A stretch of 64,000 bases of DNA from Arcuatula senhousia (Eukaryota > Mollusca > Bivalvia > Mytilida > Mytilidae). Shown here piece by piece: positions 11,050 through 21,844 of the stretch. The position numbers were made by a program, and so were the translations under genes. The stretch lies in the NCBI GenBank assembly GCA_963971305.1, contig OZ020304.1, forward strand, positions 16,660,103-16,724,102, written 5' to 3'. The stretch's first letter is position 1; every line of letters begins with the position of its first letter. Under the pieces are notes generated by a model. It searched no databases, was not told where the DNA came from, and saw only the letters and a program-made list of their open reading frames with translations.

Positions 11050-11775
11050 GAATAGTATAATTCTAAAAAAGAAACGGAGCAGTCGCACACGACAGCTTAT
11101 CCCCTCGCCCGTTACATTAAAATGTAAGTGGAACAGATGTCAATTACTATCCAAGATATACCCACTTTCCAAATATAATTCCTCTTCTAATTGGAATTAC
11201 CGAGATATGCGCCTTAACCAAAACTTTAACCTGAATCATTCATCTGAAAAATGTAGGTCAAGGTGACCTAATTTGGGTACGGATGTCGGTTACTTTCCAG
11301 GATGTTCACACTGACCCAGCATTATTTCTCTACCACTTGCAGTTGCTGAGATTTGGACCTTAACCAAACTTAAACCCGAGTCATTCATGCGGAAAATGTA
11401 GGCCAAGGTGACCCAATTTGGTACGGATGTTGGTTACTGTCCAAAATGTACCCACTGACCCAATATCATCGCTCTATCACTTGCAGTTGCTGGGATATGG
11501 ACCTTAGCCAACACTTTAACCGGAGTCATTCATGCGGAAATATAGGTCAAGGTCACTTCATATGGTACTGATTCTGACTACCATCAAAGATGTACCCACA
11601 TTACCAAATATCATCTCTCTATGTTTAGTTCCCAAGTAATTGACAAAACAAATACCATTACGTACATACGTACGAACGAACGAACGTACGAACGTATGAA
11701 CGAACGAACGAACGTATGAACGAACAAACTAAACGCTATATCCCCTCCCCAACTCTGTTGGGCTCGGGTATTTAA
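11050..11775. mobile_element. Pearl-like non-autonomous element: ~145-bp tandem core plus (ACGA)n
   Basis: A core repeat of about 145 bp recurs with anchors CAGATGTCAATTACTATCC at 11134, CGGATGTCGGTTACTTTCC at 11280, CGGATGTTGGTTACTGTCC at 11424 and a fourth at 11569. It is followed by an (ACGA)n microsatellite (11661-11728) and a short palindromic end (CCCCAACTCTGTTGGG). Tandem core, microsatellite and 3' flank in this order is the layout of bivalve pearl elements, thought to be Helitron-related. Exact ends are not defined. Confidence 0.65.
11661..11728. repeat. (ACGA)n / (ACGT) microsatellite
   Basis: Imperfect tetranucleotide array of ACGA with interspersed ACGT, inside the pearl-like element between its tandem core and its 3' end. 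Confidence 0.9.
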
Positions 11776-12240
11776 AAATAAATGATACCCAACATTTCTA
11801 TATTTTTATAGATAAAATTAAGAGGAAATTCGCACAGTTGTTGTAAAACCCATTTCAGCATGATTTTGTAACAGATTAAAAGACTTTTGCTGTGGTCATA
11901 TAAACTTGTATTTGTTAAAACTTCCGTTTTTGCCTCAGTTTTGTTCAGTGGTGTATCCATTGATATATCTGAAGTAGATGGTACATACAATGGATGAAAG
12001 TTGCAACAAACATACAAACTAAAACATTTGCTACGACTGACGCAAGGTTTGTCTCATCATTTCCGCTGTAACCAAAAAGAAAAAAAAGCCAAACACTATC
12101 ATAAAGAATATAGAACGATGAAACAAAAGAAACAAGAAATCTGTGACCCAATGCTCACCAGTAATACTTCCGCTTTCACAACTACTACTAGTATGCAATG
12201 CGTTTAGTATCAAGTTAACAACAAACAGGAAGTAAATGTT

Positions 12241-12740
12241 CGATGGATCCAAAAATGTATCAATACATCATATCAATACGGAGCTTGATACCAACTATCA
12301 GCAACCTAGGAGTTGCTGAGTTTTCATGTAAGTGAATGAAATGTGCGACAGTTTTTTGTTTTAGTTTTCGGTTATAATTAACAGGAAGTAGAATAATTGA
12401 TGAAAGGATATGGAGTAAATGAACATGACACTATGTACAACACATATGTCGACTCCAACTGCAATTAATTAAGAAGTCCGATGGATCAAAAAAGTATCCC
12501 ACAATACATCATATCCATATCAAGCTTGTTTCCAAATATCAGCAACCTAGGAATAATAGTTGCCAAGCCAAGTTATATGCAAATGAAAAGCAGGGGAGAA
12601 TTAATTTTGTGTGACGGAAAATATTAAAGTCTTCGATAAACGAATTAAATGCCCGATAAATCAAAAAACGTATGCACAATACACCATGCCATAACAAGCT
12701 TGTTTCCAAATACCAGCAATCTAGGAATAATAGTTAAAAT
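12241..12740. repeat. Degenerate tandem repeat, three units of ~170-240 bp
   Basis: Anchors CGATGGATCCAAAAATG (12241), CGATGGATCAAAAAAGT (12479) and CGATAAATCAAAAAACG (12653) are each followed by AATACATCATATC, AAGCTTGTTTCCAAATA-like text and CAGCAACCTAGGA. Units differ in length because of internal indels. Confidence 0.7.
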
Positions 12741-13720
12741 AGTATACCCTGTTCTTCTTCGAAGCGGGGCATAAAAATGCAAAATTGAATACAAAATTTG
12801 AAATTTGATTTAGATGAGTCAAAAATGTGCCTGAGGTAGAAATAAACCACATGTAACATAGGGAGCGACCATTTGATTTTGTTTTGGAGGGGGGGGCTTT
12901 GGTAAAATTTGAAATAAAAAAGCAGTATGCCAACAACAAACAATCAGAAAATAAAAATGCAGGACAACGCTTCGATATTAAAAAGGGCAATATGGTCTTT
13001 TTTGCTGTTAAATTTTCATTTGATTTTAAAATTCAAAATTAGCTCGCAAAACATCAAGGCTTTGATTGTTCAGATAATATTTAGGCTGGATGAAAAACAT
13101 ATCAATAACCCCATTAGCCCCATAAAAATCGAATGATCGCTCTCTTAAATGTACGGTGCTTAAGATTTTATTAAATTCATGCAAGATGTTATTCAAATTC
13201 CACTGTGATGCATAGGAAGAGGTTATTTGGACAGTGTAACAGACAATTATCTACAAATGACATGTAGCTACTGTTTAACTTATTCTTTGTAAAAAAATCC
13301 CCTCTTCTACAAAAATGTTCAGTACTTACAATCCAGTTTACTATACGTGGGGTTTTTGATACCAAATTCCAACAAAAAGGTAATAAATATATCTTTGACA
13401 AACTAGCAGATGAACGCACAATCCGCAACAAAGTTAGTTACTCTTCAATAAATTTTATTCATTAAAACAGTGGAAAAATTTTAATAATATATAAAATTAA
13501 TTTTAAAATTAATATAAAAAAATCCAGAATAAAATATGGGAAGCCTTGGTGAATATTTTTAAAAACAAAGGTTTAAACGGAATAATCGCTAAATTATAAG
13601 ATGTATTTTTAATTTTTTAATTTCTTATAGATTATAATACATGTTCAAATCTAGTGCGGATCAATTAAGATACCTGGCATAAGGGAGGTAATGATTATGT
13701 CGTTTTTAGACTTCTTAGGG
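12741..13720. other. Gene-free AT-rich stretch
   Basis: Contains the GACCATTTGATTTTG plus poly-G repeat fragment near 12868-12900. Overlapping short frames on both strands show no motif or codon signal. No feature can be supported. Confidence 0.55.
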
Positions 13721-13724
13721 CAAC

Positions 13725-13805
13725 TTAACGATACGTAGATACGTACGTCGCTTTTCCGATTATCTCTATTAGGTATTATGACGTTTTACTACGCATTACT
13801 ACGCT
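13725..13805 (-). repeat. Second cluster of the AAACGTAGTAAAACG-type motif
   Basis: GACGTTTTACTACGCATTAC and neighbours are the reverse complement of the 8.1-kb motif. TCCGATTATCTCT at about 13757 is the exact reverse complement of AGAGATAATCGGA at about 8521, which suggests that both clusters come from one element family in opposite orientations. Confidence 0.5.
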
Positions 13806-14084
13806 TACTGCCACCTTTCACCTATTTTTGCACATAATATTAAAGAATAATCATAGAGTTTGAATATTGCTGCACGAACACATTTTGCAGATGAGGCTGT
13901 TGTTGCTTCAGTATAACCAGAACCGGTACCATGCAGGGGGTAAGAAGAGTGCTTTTTATTTGGTTGAGAGATTAAATAAGTAAAAGACCCTAGTTCCTTG
14001 GATTGCAATGGAAGAGGGAGGTTTGGTTCCATAAAACCTTGTTTAACACATCATATCTTTATGAAATTCTTGTATTGGGATTTT

Positions 14085-14580
14085 CAATGTTTTGTCTTTT
14101 CTTCTTGTCATATGAGATTGTGCATTCAAGTTCGGTAGTTATGTTGTTATCTTTATTCGGCATATATGAACAACTTTATGATGAACAGAGATGTGAGGAT
14201 ATTGTTTCTTTAAAATAACCAGGATATGTTTGTGTCAAATTTTTTTGACTGGAACTTTGTTTTATTTTTTTATTTCTAACAAATGATGGTTAGCACTGCT
14301 GTTGGAGTTATTATTCCCCGAGGTTGACCCGCTCCGTTATCAACACTTATGTGCTGAAGATCATATAAAAGTTAAAAAAACTATCAGTGTAATGTTTATA
14401 ATTGTCAAAATTCCGAGCTTCTCTCTACCTCAGCTAGGTATAGGTTGATCTCAGTTAGAGTAAAATATTACGGTTCCAGTTTGGCATATTTTTGTTATTG
14501 AGTCTATGCTCTTCGTATTCATGTAGTATTTGAGTTTTTCAATATTTGAGTAGGGCTCTATACAACACAATTTCAAATGT
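14085..14580 (+). repeat. Fragments of retroelement-associated repeats
   Basis: 14085-14170 (GAGATTGTGCATTCAAGTTC GGTAG) resembles 9370-9420 and 58600-58650. 14436-14570 (TAGGTTGATCTCAG then TATGCTCTTCGTATTCATG) is collinear with 50113-50225, the segment preceding the hammerhead motif at 50.23 kb, but here it stops before the ribozyme core. Confidence 0.55.
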
Positions 14581-15339
14581 CGTATACTTGGAAAACGAGA
14601 GCGAGGCAATGATTTATGAACACGGAAGATGCATATAAATGGATGGATAAATGCAGCTTAGCAGTTAATTGCTATTTGGCAGCTCCACCATGCCCTTATT
14701 TGAGTTGAAGGAAAGCATGCGGCTACAAGATGTCCATCCGATGGAGGACGAAAAGTTTATAGTTGGGCCACCCATAAGAAAATGATCGTTTGATTTTACC
14801 GGTCCAAGGGTCCTAGTGTTAGGTAATTAGGGAATTTTAAGCCAAAAATTTATATGCAATCATACAAACTGCTAAAAAAATGGAAAGAGAATTGTGTCAT
14901 GCAAGACTCATCATATCGCATTGTTGAAGTTTTCTTTTGATATTGTGATTGTGATTGTGCAATTTGAACATGGAAAACAAATCTCTTGTGAAATCCGAGG
15001 AATAAAAACAGTTTCGGTATAATATCATGATAAAAAATTTGGGGTAAATAGTAGGACCAATTTTTCTGGGTAGGTAAAAACAAACAAACATGTTTTTTTC
15101 TTCTTTTTTGGCCTTATTGAAATACACCTGGCACGGAACATGTTAACCTCTTAATACATGAATAGTCGTATATTTTTAATACACAATATAAATGTACTAG
15201 AATATGAATGCTGTTAAAATTTACATTCATTTTCTTCAAATTCAAGACTGCCTTTTTCGAAGAAGCCTGATTTAAAAGTGAAATGATAAAATTTTTGATA
15301 TTTGAGAAACTCAAAATGACGCAATTTTCGCGAGGAATC

Positions 15340-15665
15340 AATTACAACGTAGTGACACGTAGTACTACGCAGTTAAACGTAGCACAAACCCAACAAAACC
15401 GCACCAATACGTAATCAAACGTACTGTAAACCTAGTAATCCCTGACAAACCCTAGTAATACTCAATGAACCGTACCTGATACGTAGCAAAGCGTAGTAAA
15501 ACCTAACAAAACGGCTTCTGTTAAACCTGGTTAAACGTAGTAAAACGTAATAGAACGTGGGGAAACCTTTCAAAACGTAGCATAAACCTAGTGAAAGGTA
15601 GAAACCGAAAATTATGACAATAAATTACATTGAAACGTGACGTTTTAAAACGTAGTATATATATA
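15340..15665 (+). repeat. Third cluster of the AAACGTAGTAAAACG-type motif
   Basis: Twenty or so variants such as AAACGTAGTAAAACG, AAACCTAGTAA and AAACGTAGC in forward sense. Same family as 8.1-8.5 kb. It abuts the left edge of segmental-duplication copy A. Confidence 0.6.
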
Positions 15666-16279
15666 CATTTGATTTGATTTATTTATTATATAAAACTGAT
15701 GGCCAGAGTTGACAAATATATATAGATTAGGCACCGACCATTTGATTTTCTTGGGGTGGGGGCCTGGGATTAAAAAAAAAATATTCTGACTCTGTTGCTA
15801 AAATCCTGGTCACGGCACCAGTTTCGTGTATTGGTAGTACTTCGTTGTGGATAATAAGACAAACCCGTGTATAGATTTCACTCTCTATTGCAATTCTGAC
15901 TGTCATAAAGACGTGACGTTACAAAAGTATATAATGCCGCGAAACGTTACAATTATTAAGCGCGATTTCCGACAGGCTGGAACACTTCCGGCTGTTTCAT
16001 CCGGGCAACCTCACGCGTATAAACGCTAAATGTCTTATTAGAAATTTACGATATGTAACAATTCAAAATTATTTTGATTAACTGCACATGGTCTCGATTT
16101 TGCTTTCCTGTGTGAACATTTTGAATTTAAGTACGTGTAACTTATCAATATTTAATAAAAATGCTGCTGCTGAGAGATTAACCCCTGAAATTTGCACATA
16201 CACCATAACGTAATTACCTGTTTTACGCCGCTTTGGTCTTTGTACTTGTTTATACCCGAGTTAGTACTGAAGGCGGTTA

Positions 16280-16640
16280 ACCTCGGGGAGACCGGAGACT
16301 CCACCAGTAGATGAGTGCTAATGTTGGTTTGTCAAAGGGCCTTGTTTTATCCTTCTTTACTGTTTGTTTGACACGCCAAATCGACCATTAATACCTTGAC
16401 GGATGTGATACATGACAGCAATAGGGAACTGCTTAGTACACTTCTTGAGCACCTGATTTCACTCTCATTACGGCTTTCGTTCGCGTTATTGATTACTACA
16501 TGTATGCAGTTGTTTTTGTATTATTGTCTTTTTGTGTTGTCTGTTTCTTCTTGTTGTCCTCGTTCGTGTTAACTGGTTTAGTACTTTTGACATTCGGATG
16601 TCCATTGGTAGTAGCTTTGCTTCATACAATGAAGTTCCAG
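16280..16640 (+). repeat. Old Penelope-like element 3' tail (copy A)
   Basis: The run from GCTAATGTTGGTTTGTCAAAG through GAACTGCTTAGTACACTTC and GAGCACCTGA to TTTGACATTCGGATGTCC parallels the 3' region of the RT fragment at 20440-20750. The same sequence is in copy B at 22310-22620, so it predates the duplication. Copy A lacks about 36 bases present in B after CACCAGTAGA. Confidence 0.6.
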
Positions 16641-16815
16641 GTTAACAATTTAACGCAGGTTTTCTTTATTGAAGACTTGATTACATAAGACAATAGATCC
16701 AATCAACTAGAAAATAATTAATACAGAGTTCATTTTTAAACCATAAAGTATGTAACAGGATGCCTTATTTAAAGACTAAATTATGCTTGGGTAATAGAAA
16801 ATAAGAAATGAAATA

Positions 16816-17306
16816 TACTCTTCAAAAAAAGTTACGCATAGATAGAAAATTTCCCGTACGTTTAAAGCAGATCTAAATCTAAACAATTTCAAAACAATAT
16901 TGCCGAGCTGTTCTGCAATCGATTTTCATGAGACAAAATCCAGTAAAAAGAAATCGAAAAAAAGATTGTTTGATTAATTGAGACCAAAATCCTAACTTCA
17001 ATAGTTTTTAAGATAGTGAGTAGAACACGACCAATGTTTTTTCACGAAACATTTTGCATTGATTTAAACGGGAAATTGATGCGTAAAATGTACACTTGAG
17101 TTCTACTTGCAATATTTTAACAAGCAGAGAAGTTACGATTTTGCACAAAATTTAACAAATAAAATACTTTCATTTTTCTTTTTATTGGTTTTTGTTTCAT
17201 GAAAATCGGCCTATGGACGCCTTGGTAATATTGTTTTGAAATGATGTGGGTTTGTATTAAACATATAGGAATTTTTCTACCTATGCGTAACTTATTTTGA
17301 AGAGTA
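16816..17306. mobile_element. 491-bp MITE with 26-bp terminal inverted repeats and TA target duplication
   Basis: Ends are TACTCTTCAAAAAAAGTTAC... and the inverted ...GTAACTTATTTTGAAGAGTA, matching at 25 of 26 positions. It is flanked by TA on both sides (16814-16815, 17307-17308). Copy B near 22790 reads straight through the site. TA duplication and the end sequence fit the Tc1/mariner superfamily. It has no coding capacity, so it would depend on an external transposase. Confidence 0.85.
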
Positions 17307-17984
17307 TAGTTTACAAATTAATTTGAATTTTAAGATTGATGTTTCTCAGTTCCGGGGTTAAGCTCTGGACGACTACTAGACTACACCACCAGAGTCAATT
17401 TAATCTCAATTTAAAACTATTATGACAAATTTCAATGCGAATTTATCAAATTGTTTCCAAGAATACACACATTCCCCATTTCTAAAAGAAAATTCTGATA
17501 AATCAGATACTGAATAAAAACTACTGTAAGCCACCTCGGCCGTGCCCTGTCCGCAACACGACCGTGGCTGCTTACGAATGATAGGACCAATAATCGTACT
17601 AACTTGTGGAGTATGACAAGTAGCTTTAAAGATAATGGAGACTGTAATTCAAACAAATGATTATTTATTAACGTTGATTATGTTGACATGTATATCCATA
17701 CAGTTTACAATATGACATGAAATAGTCAAAGGTGGTGTCCGACGTGTTGGGAGATAGCGCATGATGGTTCCATGGGTTAGGTCGTCCTCTCCAGCGACAG
17801 CGGCATTCTTCTATTAGGGTTCCTTTCCTTCTTAAAGTCTTGCGTGTCCAGTTATTCCAAACCCGAGATAAAGCTATGGATCCGTCGTCTGTTATGTGAT
17901 TTCTGTGTTTTCTAATTGAGAGCCCCTTGTCCAGAAGTCCTTTATGTTCCAGTCCTCTGACAGCTAATGATCATGAGTCCATGT

Positions 17985-18215
17985 CCTAAAGTTTCCTTAT
18001 CCAATAATCCAAGTAAAAGTTCAGAGTCCAAGATCCAATGCTTGGTGGCTTGTGTTCTAGCGTCATCAGGGTAAAGGTTCCGAGTCCATGATCCAATGTT
18101 CCTAGCGTCCTCCAAGTAAAGGTCCCAAGTCCAAGATCCAATGTTCCTAGAAGTCCCCCGAGTGAAGGTCCCGAGATCCTATGTTCCTAGCGTCCTCCAA
18201 GTCCAAGATCCAATG
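17985..18215. repeat. Degenerate ~50-bp tandem repeat inside the 1.8-kb insert
   Basis: Repeats of GTCCAAGATCCAATGTTCCT followed by AGCGTCCTCCAAGTAAAGGT, about four to five units with frequent indels. No coding role. Confidence 0.75.
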
Positions 18216-18435
18216 TGTGACAGCTTGCTCCCTTATTTCTGCTGGATTAACATAATATTGACGTTACGCTAATAATTCCCTTGATAGCTTCTTTTGTATA
18301 AATGTTTCCATATGATCCTTGTAAACGTCTTGTGGTCTTCTATCCAAAGCACCGTCCCTTACGTTTCTTGTTCCAAGGTGCTGTTTGCCGCTGGAGAGAC
18401 GTTCAGCTATCTGCCATTGTGAAGTGCTCGCTCGC

Positions 18436-18478
18436 TTTTATAAGAAGTCAGCGACGTCACATGACGTCATCAACCAAT
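18436..18478 (-). promoter_or_regulatory. Minus-strand promoter: CCAAT box, two CRE sites, TATA box
   Basis: Reading the minus strand in order: ATTGG (18478-18474), the perfect palindrome TGACGTCA (18469-18462), a CRE-like TGACGTCG (18459-18452) and TATAAAA (18442-18436). The spacing is that of an RNA polymerase II core promoter with CREB/ATF control, giving a start near 18410. The transcript begins with no long open frame, which fits an LTR promoter better than a host gene. Confidence 0.6.
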
Positions 18479-19596
18479 CAGCGTTTGTCCTTTTTCCGTA
18501 GCCGGAACTATAGTGATCCAAGAGACGTCAGATCTAAATAAATTGGTTGCCCGGGCTTGTCCTCTGCTTGCCCTTTTATTCAAATGTACTTCTGGAGTTG
18601 ATTCATCCATTTACTTCTCCCAAAAACGTTAGGTTAACGTTGCGACACCCCTTTGACGTGCGTAACAATACATAAAATAATTCACTCAAGTTATCAAAAA
18701 TACGACATAAAATAGTTCCTTACTTGCCCTTCAATTACTTCATAAAATGAGCGGCCGGCAGTCTATAAATTATTGATTTACTTTTGGTATCTTTAGAGTG
18801 ACACTCGATCGACAAAATAACTTTATAAAGTGCAATGTTAATATCTTCAAATACGTTTCATTCCCCATATGATTTTAGCCGGCGAAATGTCAACAAAAAT
18901 GAACATGACTTGTTTCTGCTTTATAAAAGACTTCATAGCAATAAAATATGAACAGGCATCATATCATTGGCATGAAAATGTGCCTTAACAATAGATCCTT
19001 AATTAAAAAGGTAAAACTATGAAGCTAAACCATGGTACAGGCCTAAAACTTGGTTTCACATTGCACAAAAACATTGACAAACTTTCACTGGTTATAAATC
19101 AAGACTATTATCTTCCTATTACTCTGACTGATGCTTAACAAAATTAGATTTGCAACACATAATTCATGTGCTAAATGACATCTCATGAACCAGGTTATAA
19201 AATACTTAAACAGGGTGAAAAAGGTCTGACAATAAGAAACCCTGTTTCTTACACTACTTAGGCCTGTATGGCAGCCATCTTGGATTTCTGCGAAAAAAAT
19301 GCCTGAATAAGCCTTTTTTTGAAGGTCTGTCAGTTTTACTATGTCTTGAATAGAAATTAAAATATTGCTTTCGACCAGTTTTGCTTGTATTTTCCCAGAC
19401 AGGCTCTCAATGCTGTCATCAAGATCATTGAGACGTACCCTGTCCTATACTACATAAGTCAACACGGTCAACTAAATTGGTTATTAGTTATCTCATGTAA
19501 TGTATCCGACAGACAAATATTTTTTTAATGACATTCAAATAGATATGTATATATTCAAAAATTCAATTTCTAAGGAACAACTAAATTCAAAGGTGG

Positions 19597-20750
19597 TTCA
19601 TCATGTAATAGCATTAAAACTTTTGATTTCTCTACATTATATACTTCAATTCCACATTCAGAATTAAAATCTTGTTTGGCACAGCTGATAAAACGTAGCT
19701 TTATCAAAAAGAACGAAAAACGCAGGTACAAGTATTTGGTAGTCGGTTATAAAAAGACTTACTTTGTCATCCAAGAGTCTAGCAAGAATAACAAATTTAC
19801 AGTAGATAAATTAATAGAAATGCCCAACTCTCTAATCGACAACATATTTGTACAGTTTGGTGGAAGACAATAGGTATCCCAATGGGCACAAATTGTGCAC
19901 CATTGCTTGCCGATTTGTTTCTTCATTCATATGAGGCGGACTTCTTACAATCACTTCTAGACAAAAAGGACCACAAACTTGCTTTATCCTTCAATCTCAC
20001 ATTACGTTATATTGATGATGTTCTTTCACTAAACACTCCTCGATTTGGTGACTATTTACATCTCGTATATCCGAAGGAACTTGAGATAAAAGGACACTAC
20101 AGATTCCAGGAGGTCCGCTCGAAATTGACACACAAGGAAGGCTTTGTACAAAGCTCTATGACAAATGTGATTACTTCAACTTTCAAATAGTTAACTTTCC
20201 CTTTCTGTGTAGCAACATTCCGTCCGCTCCAGCATATGGAGTTTACGTATCACAATACGCTCTAGATTCGTTATTCCAGAGCATGTTGGGAGTACAACGA
20301 CTTCCGTGATAGAGCTACACGGCTGACAAGCAATTTGTTAACACCATGGTACGTTGCTCCCAGGTTGTTGTCATCACTCAAGAAATTTATGGAAGACATC
20401 ATGTGCTTGTATACAAATACGGGATTTCTATCTCTCAGATGAGCACAGATGTTGGTTTGACAAAGAGTTTTGTAATGTCATCCTTTCCGGATTTGACCAA
20501 CACTAAATCGATCTTTGGCAACGGGACGGGTGTGCTATAGCAAGCAAAAACTGCTTACTCTTCCGGAGCACCTGAGTTCACTCTCGTTTCGACTTGGGTT
20601 CGCGTTGCTGAATGCGGTTTTGTTGTTATGTGTGTGTGTGTTTTATGTTGTTGTGTGGTTTGTTTTGTTATGATGATTTTTTGTCTACCGGTTTTGTCTT
20701 CGTCTTTACGGTTTTATGATACTGTAACCCCTTTGGTGCATCTTTGGTTC
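19597..20750 (+). mobile_element. Penelope-like retroelement fragment PLE-1, inserted in copy A
   Basis: Copy B (about 23290) lacks this block, going from AAAGGTGGTT directly to TAGATATAAAATGG. The fragment holds the C-terminal part of a reverse transcriptase and a 3' tail with GAGCACCTGAGTTCACTC and TCTACCGGTTTTGTCTTC. TGGTTC occurs at both edges, a possible 6-bp target duplication. The 5' half of the element, including the N-terminal RT motifs, is missing. Confidence 0.75.
19616..20190 (+). pseudogene. Penelope-like reverse transcriptase, 5'-truncated and frameshifted
   Basis: Translation begins KTFDFSTLYTSIPHSELKSC and continues through RSFIKKNEKRRYKYLVV. It breaks after QFGGR because 13 bases present in PLE-2 (28.16 kb) are lost. 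It resumes as GIPMGTNCAPLLADLFLHSY and RYIDDVLSLN, where YIDD is the catalytic RT motif. The reading degenerates after about 20190. The sequence type is that of the GIY-YIG-associated RTs of Penelope-like elements, though no endonuclease is readable here. Confidence 0.8.
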
Positions 20751-21479
20751 TTAGATATATTTAAATTAACAAATAAGCCAATAAAATAATTAACTTATTG
20801 TTAGAGTGCGAACTACAGGTACAAAGAAAAGTGCAAAATATATTAGTATTGTAAATGATTTTAATTAACCGTATGACCTTTAGACGTACAGTATAATACA
20901 AAAAGCCGTTAAGACAAGCAACAATCATGACAATACAGTGATCTGTTCTGACAAAAATGCGCTAATTGCTTCATTCACAACATTAACTAGTTTATACGCT
21001 GCACTGATTTACCGACAGCCGTTCCCATGATTATTGCGAAAATAACTGTAACTTAACTTAAATATGGATAGTTTGCATTAAATAAAGTTTAGAAAATAAA
21101 TTATTAGTTGCAAATATTAAAAACCAAAGAATATGGAATATGTGCCAGAAAGACACGATCCACATATTGAAACGACTGTGATAAATATACAAAAGACAAA
21201 AGACAAAAGTCCATATCTTGGGAAATTGTTTTTGACTCGTGTGTATTTTGAGTACTATTGCAGGGTTCACTAACTTGTAAGTCAAATTTACTGTCCTACT
21301 TCTTCATTTAGAGTTTCTCTGTGCACTGGTTTTATTTTAATCAAATATACCAAAACACTATTAGTGTAAGTTTACATATAATCTGACTTGTATCAGATTT
21401 GTTAAGGATAATTCTATATTGAGACATACAAAAAACGATGTAAAAATTCACAAAATGTAAATGTTTTGGTAAAAACAGG

Positions 21480-21547
21480 TATGTATGAAAGCCGAGAAGG
21501 CTCAGCAATAATTCATTATACACGAGCCTTCTCGGCTTTCGTATATA
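21480..21547. repeat. 24-bp-stem hairpin, 17 bp perfect
   Basis: GAAAGCCGAGAAGGCTC (21487-21503) and its exact reverse complement (21524-21540) are separated by 20 bases. Pairing extends outward to 21480/21547 with two G.U wobbles. It lies in the gap between duplication copies A and B. The size is like a pre-miRNA, but it may equally be a decayed MITE. Confidence 0.8.
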
Positions 21548-21844
21548 GGTATGAAAGAAACAGGCATTCATGATAAAAATGCAATCAAATGAGCAATGGG
21601 CTGTCATAGAAAGGTTTAAAGTTCTGTGAAATGTAATGCTTTGTGCTAATTGTGCAATGCTTGTAATGTTTTTAACAAAATAAAATAAGATTAATTCTAT
21701 TTCATTAGTCTTCAGGAATTTTACATAATTACTGCTCAAAATGTTATGAAAATTACAGTAACTATGTATAATAACGAATGATGCCAGTAATTATACATAT
21801 GTACTGAATGTATAATTCTTATTGATACACTTTTACTGTTACAT

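Larger units (their letters stand above)
17493..19250. mobile_element. 1.8-kb insert in copy A containing an LTR-like segment
   Basis: Absent from copy B, where AAAGAAAATTTT continues to the GGCCTGTAGGGCAGCCATC block. Within it, about 17525 (TGTAAGCCACC) to about 18669 (GTAACA) resembles a solo LTR read on the minus strand, beginning TGTTACGCACG. It holds a minus-strand promoter near 18.45 kb and a degenerate tandem repeat. No reverse transcriptase or integrase is seen, and a target duplication could not be confirmed. Confidence 0.5.
15655..21105. repeat. Segmental duplication, copy A (with later insertions)
   Basis: Collinear with copy B (21845-23650) over these blocks: 15655-15725, about 16080-16815, 17307-17492, about 19251-19596 and 20750-21105. 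Shared anchors include GACCGGAGACTCCACCAGTA, GGACGACTACTAGACTACAC, CAGCCATCTTGGATTT and CAAATAAGCCAATAAAATAA. Material in A but not B is described separately: the 15.73-16.03-kb block, a MITE, a 1.8-kb insert and a Penelope-like fragment. Confidence 0.85.

Noticed and set aside
17525..18669. Confirmed solo LTR
   Set aside because: TG...CA-like ends and an internal promoter are present, but no exact 4-6-bp target duplication was found, so it is reported only as LTR-like.
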